64,000 nt of DNA, taken from NCBI RefSeq assembly GCF_025398335.1, contig NZ_JAODOO010000019.1, forward strand, positions 1 through 64,000, read 5' to 3'. The translations under genes were made by a program, and so were the position numbers. Below, in pieces: positions 25,440 to 33,833 of this stretch. The stretch comes from Clostridium sp. CX1 (GTDB lineage: Bacteria > Bacillota > Clostridia > Clostridiales > Clostridiaceae). Numbering within the stretch: the first letter of the stretch is position 1; every line of letters begins with the position of its first letter. The notes beneath the pieces were generated by a model, which saw only the letters and a list, made by a program, of their open reading frames with translations, was not told the origin of the DNA and made no database searches.

Positions 25440-26498
25440 ATGAGGTTGGAGTATATAAGTAGAGTGAAGGAAGATGACACTCTAGGTAAAAGCATATTAA
25501 CTAATGAAGGTCATGTCTTACTGAAGGCTGGTGTAAAATTAAATAATACTTACATAAATAAACTCAAAGAATTAGGGGTTTTCTATATTTATGTAGAAGA
25601 TGATAGATTAGATGATGTAGATGTAGAAGATGAAAGGCTTTCTGAACTTAAACAATTAACTATAAGAAGCATGTCTCATGTTATGAAAAATGTACATAAC
25701 TGCAATGGAAAACAGCTTAAAGACTCCTTAAACAATGTTAAAGAAATGATAGATTACATAATAGACGTAGGGGATGTTAACAAAAGTCTTTATGATATAA
25801 AAACCCATGATAACTATACCTATGTTCATTCTTTAGATACTTGTATAATGGCTACCTTTCTAGGTATTAATTCAAGGCTAAATGAGTGGGAAGTAAAGGA
25901 CCTAGGAATAGGAGCCATACTACATGATGTAGGCAAAACACAGATTTCCCTTAAGATATTGAACAAAGAAGGCAAGCTAACAGATGAAGAGTATAATGAA
26001 ATAAAGAAACATACAATATACGGTGCTGAAATTCTTAGAAAAAATTTTACAATACCAGATCCAATAATAAAGATTGTAGAGCAGCATCATGAAAGAGTTG
26101 ACGGAAGAGGATATCCCTACGGCTTAAGTTCAAATCAAATATCTAAATTTGCAAAAATTGTTTGTATCTGTGATGTATATGATGCGATAAGCAATGATAG
26201 ATGTTACAGAAAGAAGTTTAGTCCAAATGATGCTTATGAGTTGATTCTTTCTGGAAGTGGTTCTAGTTTCGATGAAAAGTTAGTTAAAAACTTTAAAGAT
26301 ACTTTTTCTATCTATCCTTTGGGATGTTGTGTTAAGCTTTCAAATGGAGAAGAAGGCTATGTCATCAGTCAAAATCAAGGATTTCCGGACAGGCCTGTTG
26401 TAAGAGTTTTATATGATACAAAAACCAAAAGTCCTATATCTTTCTATGAGGTAGATTTATTAAAAAATCCAAGTATTGTCATAGTCGATATTGCATGA
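25440..26498 (+). CDS. HD-GYP domain phosphohydrolase (probable c-di-GMP phosphodiesterase)
   Basis: 352 residues. The N-terminal ~120 residues are unassigned. The HD-GYP domain at ~125-300 has the metal ligands in AILHDVGKTQIS and IVEQHHERVDGRGYPYGL, where GRGYP is the GYP motif. A small C-terminal domain follows (GCCVKLSNGEEGYVISQN). HD-GYP proteins hydrolyse cyclic di-GMP to pGpG or GMP. AGGTGG precedes the ATG. It is a single-gene unit with its own terminator. No sensor domain is recognisable. Confidence 0.88.
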   Translation: MRLEYISRVKEDDTLGKSILTNEGHVLLKAGVKLNNTYINKLKELGVFYIYVEDDRLDDVDVEDERLSELKQLTIRSMSHVMKNVHNCNGKQLKDSLNNVKEMIDYIIDVGDVNKSLYDIKTHDNYTYVHSLDTCIMATFLGINSRLNEWEVKDLGIGAILHDVGKTQISLKILNKEGKLTDEEYNEIKKHTIYGAEILRKNFTIPDPIIKIVEQHHERVDGRGYPYGLSSNQISKFAKIVCICDVYDAISNDRCYRKKFSPNDAYELILSGSGSSFDEKLVKNFKDTFSIYPLGCCVKLSNGEEGYVISQNQGFPDRPVVRVLYDTKTKSPISFYEVDLLKNPSIVIVDIA

Positions 26499-26505
26499 TA
26501 AAGTA

Positions 26506-26557
26506 TATGCACAACATAAAATAAACTAGTATACCAGTTTATTTTTATGCTGTGCAT
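26506..26557 (+). terminator. Terminator after the HD-GYP gene
   Basis: A long imperfect inverted repeat (ATGCACAACATAAAATAAACT / AGTTTATTTTTATGCTGTGCAT, shown as arms) with T-rich tail. Confidence 0.8.
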
Positions 26558-26588
26558 TTTTATTTTATAAACTAAGGAGAAATTTTTT

Positions 26589-27596
26589 ATGGATGTTTAT
26601 ATAAGAAAACTGATTCAAGAACTATTTAATAGATATGGATATAGAATTATAGAATTTGGGGAAATAGCAGGACTCTGCAGTTCATGGGGAGTAATGAAAA
26701 GCACAGGGGACGGTACACAATTATTCTTCTTTTCTGACTTAGAGAGCAATGGCTCGTTAGATATTAACAAGGTAGTTCAGTACGCAGTTTACAATTTTCA
26801 ATTGAAAAACATAAAGCCTGTTCAGATTTTAGTAGATGAAAAGCTTCATTTAGAAGTTGGAATAGATGGAGAAAGGCATTTAAGTCATAAAATTAATCCA
26901 CAATGTGAATTGATTTTAATTAACAATGTGGATAATAAAATATTATATTACAGTAAGGAATTGGAGAATGAGGTTCATGAGGTAGCAAAGTCTATGGGGA
27001 TTATGGAGAGTGAAAGAAATGAAACCTCAAAAACAGAGAAATCCATTATAACATATCTTTTAATAGGTGTAAATTTATTGGTTTACGTTATGACAGCTTA
27101 TTTGTCAGGAAGCATAATGGATAGTGACATAAATGTGTTGATATTTTTAGGTGCAAAAGTTAATGAATTAATAAGCAGTGGTGAGTATTATAGACTACTT
27201 ACCTGTATGTTTTTACATGGTGGCATTGCTCATATTGGTTTTAATATGTACGCTCTTAGTTCACTAGGACCTCTAGTTGAAAGTGTATATGGAAAAGTTA
27301 AGTATATATTTATATACTTTTTAGCTGGTATAGTGTCATCAATCTTTAGTTATATGTTTTCTACAGACATTTCCGTTGGAGCTTCAGGGGCAATATTTGG
27401 CTTACTGGGAGCAGCCTTAGTTTTTGGCATAAAGATGAAGAATGCAGTAGGAAAAAATTTTATGTTTAACATAGCTTCTGTTATTGTAGTTAACTTAATT
27501 TTAGGCTTCTCTATGCCTAATATAGATAACTTTGGGCATTTAGGTGGGTTAATAGGTGGCATTGCTGTATCCTACTTTTTTATAAAGGCGGTCTAA
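26589..27596 (+). CDS. Rhomboid-family intramembrane serine protease
   Basis: 335 residues. A cytosolic N-terminal domain (~1-150) resembles that of clostridial rhomboids. The six-span rhomboid core has LTCMFLHGGIAHIGFNMYAL, the nucleophile in GASGAIFGLLGA and the catalytic His in NFGHLGGLIGG. It cleaves membrane protein segments. Residues ~40-47 (GDGTQLFF) are encoded by an in-frame dispersed repeat copy at 26706-26726. It is a single gene with AAGGAG upstream and a repeat copy 6 bases after its stop. Confidence 0.9.
   Translation: MDVYIRKLIQELFNRYGYRIIEFGEIAGLCSSWGVMKSTGDGTQLFFFSDLESNGSLDINKVVQYAVYNFQLKNIKPVQILVDEKLHLEVGIDGERHLSHKINPQCELILINNVDNKILYYSKELENEVHEVAKSMGIMESERNETSKTEKSIITYLLIGVNLLVYVMTAYLSGSIMDSDINVLIFLGAKVNELISSGEYYRLLTCMFLHGGIAHIGFNMYALSSLGPLVESVYGKVKYIFIYFLAGIVSSIFSYMFSTDISVGASGAIFGLLGAALVFGIKMKNAVGKNFMFNIASVIVVNLILGFSMPNIDNFGHLGGLIGGIAVSYFFIKAV
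26706..26726 (+). repeat. Dispersed repeat copy inside the rhomboid gene
   Basis: GGGGACGGTACACAATTATT plus C, read in frame as GDGTQLF in the cytosolic N-terminal domain. Confidence 0.88.
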
Positions 27597-27601
27597 TAAA
27601 T

Positions 27602-27724
27602 GGGGACAGTTCACAACTATTCTCATATCTTAGATAATTGAATAGTGTACCTAGAGTAACTGCATAAGAAGAAAAGGGACAGTTAACAATTTTTCTACAC
27701 TTGAAAAATTGTTAACTGTCCCCA
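27602..27724. repeat. Dispersed repeat cluster, three copies
   Basis: Single forward copy 27602-27623, then an inverted pair 27675-27695 and 27701-27724. The pair can form a strong hairpin between the convergent rhomboid and FtsH-like genes and may terminate both. Confidence 0.9.
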
Positions 27725-27743
27725 GACCTCAAGACTTCAAATC

Positions 27744-29486
27744 TTAGTTTAAAACTAAGTCCTCTGCATATAACGTTTCCTTATCTAAAAGCATGTTTGT
27801 TATATTATCTAAGTTATTCTTTTCCTTCAGTAACAACTCTTTAACTTCCTCATATAGAGAATCAACTAACTCTTTAGATTCTTTAATAACATCATCTTGA
27901 TTTAGGTTGAGTTCCATAAGTTCTTCCATATTTAACAAACCTAAAGTTTCCCCCATACCATACTGAGTTATCATATTAAATACCATGCTTGTAATATGCT
28001 TTAAATCATTGTGAGCACCGGTAGTTATGCTTTCAGCACCAAATACAATTTCTTCAGCAGCTCTTCCACCAAGTAATACCATTATTCTTCTTCTTAGATA
28101 ATCCTTAGTTTTGTACAAGCTATCTTCAGGAATACTTAAAGTATATCCGCCAGCACCCTTAGTTGTTGGAATTATTGTTACCTTTGATACCTTTTCCTCT
28201 GGAAGGGCCTTTAAGGAAACAAGGGCATGTCCAGCTTCGTGATAAGCAGTTATCTTCTTATCAATATCCTTTATGTGAACTCTCTCTTTCTTTTCATATC
28301 CAGCCAATACAATAGAGTAAGCTTTATCAATATGGACATCTTCAATAGTTGGACTATTGTCTTTACATGCCAATATAGCAGCTTCATTTATTAAGCTTTC
28401 CAGCTTAGCTCCTGAAAAGTAAGAAGTTTTGTGAGCCCATTCATTAATATTAATATCACCTACAGGCTTGTTTTTTAGGTGAAGATCAATAATTTTTTCT
28501 CTTGCACTTACATCTGGAAGCATTATTTCTACATGTCTATCAAATCTTCCTGGTCTTAAAAGGGCAGGATCTAGTATGTCTAATCTATTAGTAGCTGCCA
28601 TTATAATTATACCTTCTTTTTCATTAAATCCAGACATCTCTGTAAGAAGTGCATTAAGTGTTTGGTCTCTTTCATCGGAACCACCAGTACCTCTCGCCCC
28701 ATCTCTCTTCTTACCTATAGCATCAATCTCATCTATGAAAATAACAGCTTTACCAGTAGGATTGTTTTTAGCTTTTTTAAACAGCTGTCTTATACGGCTA
28801 GCACCAACCCCTACATAAACCTGTATAAAATCTGAACCAGATACAGCATAGAACGGAACGCCAGCTTCACCAGCTACAGCCTTTGCAAGAAGAGTTTTTC
28901 CTGTTCCAGGTTCACCGTAGAGAATAATTCCCTTAGGCATTCTTGCACCATATTGTGCATATTTTTCCGGGTTCTTTAGAAAATCTACAATATCCTTAAC
29001 ACTTTCCTTTGCCTCTTCATTTCCAGCAACATCTTTAAAGCTAAAGCCAGACTTTTCTACTGCAGTTGCATCTAGTGCATCTACGGAAAGCATTCTTTTA
29101 GAAGTAAGGGTAGATGATTTTATAACCATAGCCAATAAAGAAATTATTGAAGCTATTAAAACAGTTATAGCAATAATCTGTTTAGCATCAGTAGGTGTTT
29201 CTTCAGAAACAGTAATTCCCTTTGTCAACAATGTTTCCTTAAAATCGCTTGTTCTAGGGTTGTCTGTATCGTACATTTTACCATTAGTTAACTTAACTTT
29301 AATCTTTGGAGAAGGAGTTACGTACACCGTTGAAACGTTTTTACTAGACACATCCTTTAAAAATAACACATAGGATTTATATTCACTGGAACCAAAGCCA
29401 AGATTAAAGACTACTAAAGAAGCAATAGACAATATAGTAGTAATTATCGGTATAAGTATAAACTTATTCTTCATTCTATTTTTCAA
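27744..29486 (-). CDS. FtsH-like membrane AAA+ zinc metalloprotease
   Basis: 580 residues. Two N-terminal spans flank an ~80-residue extracellular FtsH domain. The AAA+ module has Walker A GEPGTGKT, Walker B VIFIDEIDAIGKKR and the arginine-finger region LLRPGRFDRHVE; the M41 protease has HEAGHALVS with a C-terminal acidic ligand region. It degrades unfolded or regulatory membrane proteins. It starts with TTG at 29486, behind a GGGGGG site. It lies alone rather than in the usual tilS/hpt neighbourhood, so it may be a second FtsH paralog. Confidence 0.9.
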   Translation of the reverse strand: MKNRMKNKFILIPIITTILSIASLVVFNLGFGSSEYKSYVLFLKDVSSKNVSTVYVTPSPKIKVKLTNGKMYDTDNPRTSDFKETLLTKGITVSEETPTDAKQIIAITVLIASIISLLAMVIKSSTLTSKRMLSVDALDATAVEKSGFSFKDVAGNEEAKESVKDIVDFLKNPEKYAQYGARMPKGIILYGEPGTGKTLLAKAVAGEAGVPFYAVSGSDFIQVYVGVGASRIRQLFKKAKNNPTGKAVIFIDEIDAIGKKRDGARGTGGSDERDQTLNALLTEMSGFNEKEGIIIMAATNRLDILDPALLRPGRFDRHVEIMLPDVSAREKIIDLHLKNKPVGDININEWAHKTSYFSGAKLESLINEAAILACKDNSPTIEDVHIDKAYSIVLAGYEKKERVHIKDIDKKITAYHEAGHALVSLKALPEEKVSKVTIIPTTKGAGGYTLSIPEDSLYKTKDYLRRRIMVLLGGRAAEEIVFGAESITTGAHNDLKHITSMVFNMITQYGMGETLGLLNMEELMELNLNQDDVIKESKELVDSLYEEVKELLLKEKNNLDNITNMLLDKETLYAEDLVLN

Positions 29487-29552
29487 GTTTGTTACCCCCC
29501 TAATAATTTTATTGTTTTTTATATTAAAGTAATTGTTTTAGAACTCTCTATG

Positions 29553-29912
29553 ATGAATAATTGTGAACTGTCCCCAATATGGTATGGCTTATAAGAAATC
29601 ACGATAAATTACGAGTTGTTACTGAAGGTCTTATCTAAATTACAATAATGATATTATAATATTTTTTATTTAAAGTCTAATGAAAATCATAAAATTTGCT
29701 AAAGTAATTTATGGTGCTTATGGGTAAAGTAATATAGAATGTCCTTATTGCATGTATATAATTGGATTTTGCCAATAGCAGCTACCCCCTAAAATTTATA
29801 AATTGGCCTCTACACCTGTAGTAAAACAGCCAAAGAGTATTAGCTAGCCTTAATTAGCTGAGTAGTTGCAGACTGTCCCCAGTTAAGCTGTTAAATAATT
29901 GTGAACCGTCCC
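29553..29912 (-). repeat. Dispersed repeat, three reverse copies in a 500-base intergenic region
   Basis: Reverse copies at 29553-29575, 29859-29880 and 29891-29912. The rest of 29487-30002 holds no gene apart from a promoter at its right end. Confidence 0.88.
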
Positions 29913-29923
29913 CTAAATACTTA

Positions 29924-29951
29924 TTGCACATAAACTAATTTGTTGTATACT
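29924..29951 (+). promoter_or_regulatory. Sigma-A-type promoter for the DUF1232/RNase H genes
   Basis: TTGCAC (29924-29929) and TATACT (29946-29951), 16 bases apart, about 50 bases before the DUF1232 gene and just downstream of a repeat copy. Confidence 0.6.
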
Positions 29952-30002
29952 TTATTTATAAAGTGAAGAATTTTCCAGGGAACAAAAGGAGGACAAGATA
30001 AC

Positions 30003-30953
30003 ATGAAGGTTTCATCAACTAATTTGGTTCTAACTGAAGAAGATATATTAAGTATAATAGAAGACTATATAGACGTAGAAGGACTTGTAATAAATAGCAT
30101 ACAAATAAGGGAACTCATAACGGTAAAGGGAAGTTATAAGAGGAAAGTAACAATTCCTTTTACAGCTCAGATAGGCTTGGGAAACATACATGGAAATATA
30201 GTAAATTTAAAATTATTTTCCGTTAAAGTATCTAAAATAGGTATATTTAAAGGCATTAAAAATATTGCTCTAAAAAAGATACTTAGTCAATTTCAGGAAT
30301 ATGGAGTTAAAGTGGACAAGGATACTATTACTTTAGAGTTAGATACTGTATCTAAACTCGTACCGTACTTCTACTTTAAGCTGAAGGGTATAAGACTAGC
30401 CCAAGGCGTTATAGAAATAGAAGCGCAGGATGTAATCTATTGTGAGAGAAAACCAATAGTCAATATGAAGAAAAATTGTGAACCGTCCCCAAGGAGACCC
30501 CTTAAGGATGAGTACAGCAAGGTTAGGGGAGAAATATTACGTAAGATTCCAGATAAGTATGACAGAGTTGTCCAATATGCAATGCTTATACCGGATATAA
30601 CTGCACTGTTTTGGAGATTATTTAAAGATAGCAGAGTAAGTGTAAAGGTTAAAATAAAGGCAGCAGCAGTAATAGCTTACCTGGCAAGTCCCATAGATAT
30701 TCTTCCAGATTTCATACCTTTAGTAGGAGGAATTGATGATGTAGCTATAGCTTTTTTTGGGCTGAATGCTATAATTAATGAAGTGCCAAAAGAGCTTATT
30801 TTACAAAATTGGCAAGGAGAAGAAAATATCATATTATTGACGCAATCTGCAGTTAGGCATATCTCTAAGATTGTTGGAAGTCAAAATGTTAACACCCTAT
30901 TGTCCTTTATAAAAGAGATATTTGAAAGAGAGGATAAAAGGGTTAATATATAA
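30003..30953 (+). CDS. DUF1232 (YkvA-like) protein
   Basis: 316 residues. The C-terminal half has the DUF1232 motif YLASPIDILPDFIPLVGGIDDVA with flanking hydrophobic helices. The N-terminal ~165 residues form a separate beta-rich domain (VTIPFTAQIGLGNIHGNIVN). The two parts are joined by a linker (~155-170) in which KNCEPSP is encoded by a reverse copy of the dispersed repeat. DUF1232 proteins are small membrane-associated proteins of unknown role. GGAGGACA precedes the ATG; the RNase H gene follows by 27 bases. Confidence 0.8.
   Translation: MKVSSTNLVLTEEDILSIIEDYIDVEGLVINSIQIRELITVKGSYKRKVTIPFTAQIGLGNIHGNIVNLKLFSVKVSKIGIFKGIKNIALKKILSQFQEYGVKVDKDTITLELDTVSKLVPYFYFKLKGIRLAQGVIEIEAQDVIYCERKPIVNMKKNCEPSPRRPLKDEYSKVRGEILRKIPDKYDRVVQYAMLIPDITALFWRLFKDSRVSVKVKIKAAAVIAYLASPIDILPDFIPLVGGIDDVAIAFFGLNAIINEVPKELILQNWQGEENIILLTQSAVRHISKIVGSQNVNTLLSFIKEIFEREDKRVNI
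30473..30490 (-). repeat. Dispersed repeat copy (reverse) inside the DUF1232 gene
   Basis: AAATTGTGAACCGTCCCC, in frame as KNCEPSP, in the interdomain linker. Confidence 0.85.
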
Positions 30954-30980
30954 AATATATTGAAGATAGGAGCAAGTGTT

Positions 30981-31901
30981 ATGGCAAAGAAAGTTTATGC
31001 AATAAAGGAAGGCTTTAATTTTGAAAAAAATGAAAAAGTAGAGAATAAGATAGTTAACACTTGGGCAGAGTGTTTGAAATATGTAAAGGGCGTTAAAGGA
31101 GCTAAGTACAAAAGTTTTGAAGATATTAATGAAGCTAGGGCGTATCTAGAAGATGGAAACAAGTTATTAAAGAAATCAGAAGATAACTATCCAAAGGATT
31201 GTCTTCATGTTTATGTTGATGGAAGCTATAACATTAGCACAGAAAAATACTCCTATGGAGTTGTAGCAGTTAGAAATAATGTTATTGAATATATTGAAAG
31301 CAGTTCAGCTAAGGACACCTCTCAAAAAAATATTAGACAGATAGCAGGAGAATTAGAAGGTGCAGTTAAAGCGGTGCAATATGCGCTAAGTAAAGGTGAT
31401 AAAAAAGTGGTTATATTCCATGATTATGAAGGAATCAGCCACCATGCTACAGGCTTTTGGGAGAGAAGAGAGGAGTCTTCAATACAATATTATAATAAGA
31501 TGAATGAATTAATTAAATCTGGAATTGAAGTGATATTTGTAAAGGTAGATAGTCATACTGGAGATCTTTTTAATGAACTTGTAGATGAAAAGTGCAAAGA
31601 AAAACTATCCGTGACCTCAGATAAAGTTGTAGAAAAATGGCTCCTAACCAATACTTTAAAAGTATCAAATGAAAATGTAAAAGAGGAAATTTTAAAAATA
31701 GCTCCTAAGGGAGAGAAAAATATAATAGTGTGTGATGAAAGTACATTACCAAAGGATAAAGCAACTACTACTTCAGAAATAAATCATCAATTTAGCAATC
31801 TCATTAGTGAGTATAGGAAAAGCCCAGAAAGAGGAAGAGATCTAATACAAAACTTAAGTGAAGAAGAGAAGACAAGGTTTATTATTTTTTTATTAGATTA
31901 A
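30981..31901 (+). CDS. Ribonuclease H with N-terminal viroplasmin (Cauli_VI-like) domain
   Basis: 306 residues from the ATG at 30981, which has AGGAG 9 bases upstream; an in-frame TTG at 30960 lacks a site. The N-terminal hybrid-binding-type domain (~1-50: MAKKVYAIKEG, KGAKYKSFEDINEARAYLE) is followed by the RNase H fold with acidic residues in VYVDGSYN, GELEGAVKAV and FHDYE, and VDSHTGD near the end. A further ~90-residue C-terminal extension is unassigned. It degrades RNA in RNA-DNA hybrids. Likely co-transcribed with the DUF1232 gene. Confidence 0.85.
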   Translation: MAKKVYAIKEGFNFEKNEKVENKIVNTWAECLKYVKGVKGAKYKSFEDINEARAYLEDGNKLLKKSEDNYPKDCLHVYVDGSYNISTEKYSYGVVAVRNNVIEYIESSSAKDTSQKNIRQIAGELEGAVKAVQYALSKGDKKVVIFHDYEGISHHATGFWERREESSIQYYNKMNELIKSGIEVIFVKVDSHTGDLFNELVDEKCKEKLSVTSDKVVEKWLLTNTLKVSNENVKEEILKIAPKGEKNIIVCDESTLPKDKATTTSEINHQFSNLISEYRKSPERGRDLIQNLSEEEKTRFIIFLLD

Positions 31902-32075
31902 ATAAAAACTATAATCTAAAGTCGTCGTAGTTTAATTTGTTGTTATAATTAACACTATCGAAGAAAAATACAACATTTTGTATAAAAAGGAAGCTGTTAT
32001 ATTTTTCTTTGTTTAATAAATGTAAAATTGCATATTCTATATATGAAGTATAAAAGCAAAAGGAGTGATTAGAAT

Positions 32076-32240
32076 ATGCGTGGAAAGTTTATAGCAGGAG
32101 CTATAGTTGGAGCAGCAGTTGGAATGATGATGATGCCAGACCTTGACAGATCAACAAAAAGAAAAATAAGAAGAACAGCAAAGTTTATGAAAAATGTAGC
32201 AGAGGATGCCTTTGATGGAATGAAAGGCAGAATGGGATAA
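32076..32240 (+). CDS. YtxH-like small membrane protein
   Basis: 54 residues: MRGKFIAGAIVGAAVGMMMM, then a basic segment (DRSTKRKIRRTAKF) and an amphipathic end. One glycine/alanine-rich membrane segment followed by a positive stretch is the YtxH-like pattern of small stress-associated membrane proteins. AGGAGTGA lies well placed before the ATG. It stands alone with a terminator after it. Confidence 0.75.
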   Translation: MRGKFIAGAIVGAAVGMMMMPDLDRSTKRKIRRTAKFMKNVAEDAFDGMKGRMG

Positions 32241-32266
32241 AAATTTAACTATGATATATTATAAAA

Positions 32267-32303
32267 TTGCGTACTTTAGCATCCTATCAGTGCCAAAGTA
32301 CGC
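32267..32303 (+). terminator. Terminator after the YtxH-like gene
   Basis: Stem GCGTACTTT / AAAGTACGC with a 13-base loop and a T run. Confidence 0.88.
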
Positions 32304-32507
32304 AGTTTTTCTATATAAAAATTATGTAGGTGTTGGCAGATTGTTGAAGAAAATGCCAATATAATGAAAAATATCACATTTTATTAAAAATTTTTATATT
32401 ATGATTAAAAAAATATGTTATAATAAAATAAGCAACCTATAGTAATTTTTATCGAACGGTTAAGTTTTTATCCATCTAATATGTAGGTAGTAAAGGAAGA
32501 GTGAGTT

Positions 32508-33812
32508 ATGGAAATACTGTCTTTAGGAGAAAAGATAAAAAGAAGAAGAAAAGAACTTAATATGACTCTAAAAGATTTAGCAGGAGATAGGATAACTCCG
32601 GGACAAATTAGCCTTGTTGAATCTGGAAAATCAAATCCAAGTATGGACTTATTAGAGTATTTAGCAGAATCATTAAATACTTCAATTGAGTATCTTATGG
32701 AATCAGAGGAGACCCAGGCAGAAAAAATCTGCACTTACTTTGAAAATATCGCTGAATCTTATATAATCAATGAAGATTTGGGACAAGGAGAGAAGTATAT
32801 AGAGAAGGCGTTATACTATGCGGAAAGATATAATCTTGAATATAGAAAGGCTAAAAATTTATATCTTAGAGGGATTATATATATGTCAAAGGACGAGTAT
32901 GCGCTGGCGCAGCAGTTTTTCCTCTCTGCCAATGTTATATTCATAAAGAATAACAACTATGAGGATACTATTAAGACCTTTATGAACTTAGGCAAAATCA
33001 CTACGGAATTAAAGTCCTATCATTCATCTTCCGGCTATTTTCAGCAAGCGGAGAATGTTTATAATGAAAATGACATAGGAAATGATTTTTTACTAGGACA
33101 GATATATTATCATATAGCTTCTATATATTTTAAACTAGAAAACGTAGATAAAGCTATAAACTATTCTTATCTTGCAAAAGAAAAATTTAGACAGATGGAT
33201 AACAAAAAAGAATATGCAAAGACTCTTCTGCTTCTGTCTGAAGAATACAATAAAAAAGGCGATGTAGACAACGCTATTAAATACTCAAAGAAAACCTTAA
33301 ATGTTTACAGAGAGATAGAAGATGTGATAAATATTGCCAAAATAGAGAATAGCTTAGGTAAGTTATTCTGTGAATTTGACAATATTGAGGAGTCCTTTGT
33401 ACACTTGAACAAAGCAAAAGAACTTAGGATGAAAATCAAGGATACTAGCATAGTTGAAACACTTGTAAGTATCTGTGAAAATTATATAAAACTTAAGGAT
33501 GTTACAAACGCAAAAATAGTTCTTAGTGAAATAATGGACAACATTACTGATGGTACTGACAAAGCATTAATAGATTATTATCTGCTTAAACACAGAGTGG
33601 ACATGCTTCAGTCTGATCTTAGAGAAGCTGAAAATACTCTAATTATAGCTTTAACCTTCGTTAAAAATATGGATTACATAAAAGAAACTGCAGAAATATC
33701 TATCATGCTTGGAAAGTTCTATATAGATAACGGTAGGGATAAAGAGGCAGCTCAATACCTAAATGAGGGCGTGGAAACGTTTAAGAAGCTAGGGTTACTT
33801 AAAGATTCTTAA
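32508..33812 (+). CDS. XRE-family regulator with TPR repeats (1 of 2)
   Basis: 434 residues. An N-terminal helix-turn-helix (MEILSLGEKIKRRRKELNM, PGQISLVESGKSNPSMDLLEYLAE) is followed by about eight tetratricopeptide repeats (~70-430), such as KAKNLYLRGIIYMSKDEYALA and KNYSYLAKEKF-like helices. HTH plus TPR is the plan of peptide-sensing RRNPP regulators, but no partner peptide gene was recognised. A paralog with the same first residues follows within 25 bases. Confidence 0.85.
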   Translation: MEILSLGEKIKRRRKELNMTLKDLAGDRITPGQISLVESGKSNPSMDLLEYLAESLNTSIEYLMESEETQAEKICTYFENIAESYIINEDLGQGEKYIEKALYYAERYNLEYRKAKNLYLRGIIYMSKDEYALAQQFFLSANVIFIKNNNYEDTIKTFMNLGKITTELKSYHSSSGYFQQAENVYNENDIGNDFLLGQIYYHIASIYFKLENVDKAINYSYLAKEKFRQMDNKKEYAKTLLLLSEEYNKKGDVDNAIKYSKKTLNVYREIEDVINIAKIENSLGKLFCEFDNIEESFVHLNKAKELRMKIKDTSIVETLVSICENYIKLKDVTNAKIVLSEIMDNITDGTDKALIDYYLLKHRVDMLQSDLREAENTLIIALTFVKNMDYIKETAEISIMLGKFYIDNGRDKEAAQYLNEGVETFKKLGLLKDS

Positions 33813-33833
33813 TGTGTGGATAGGGTGAGGATT

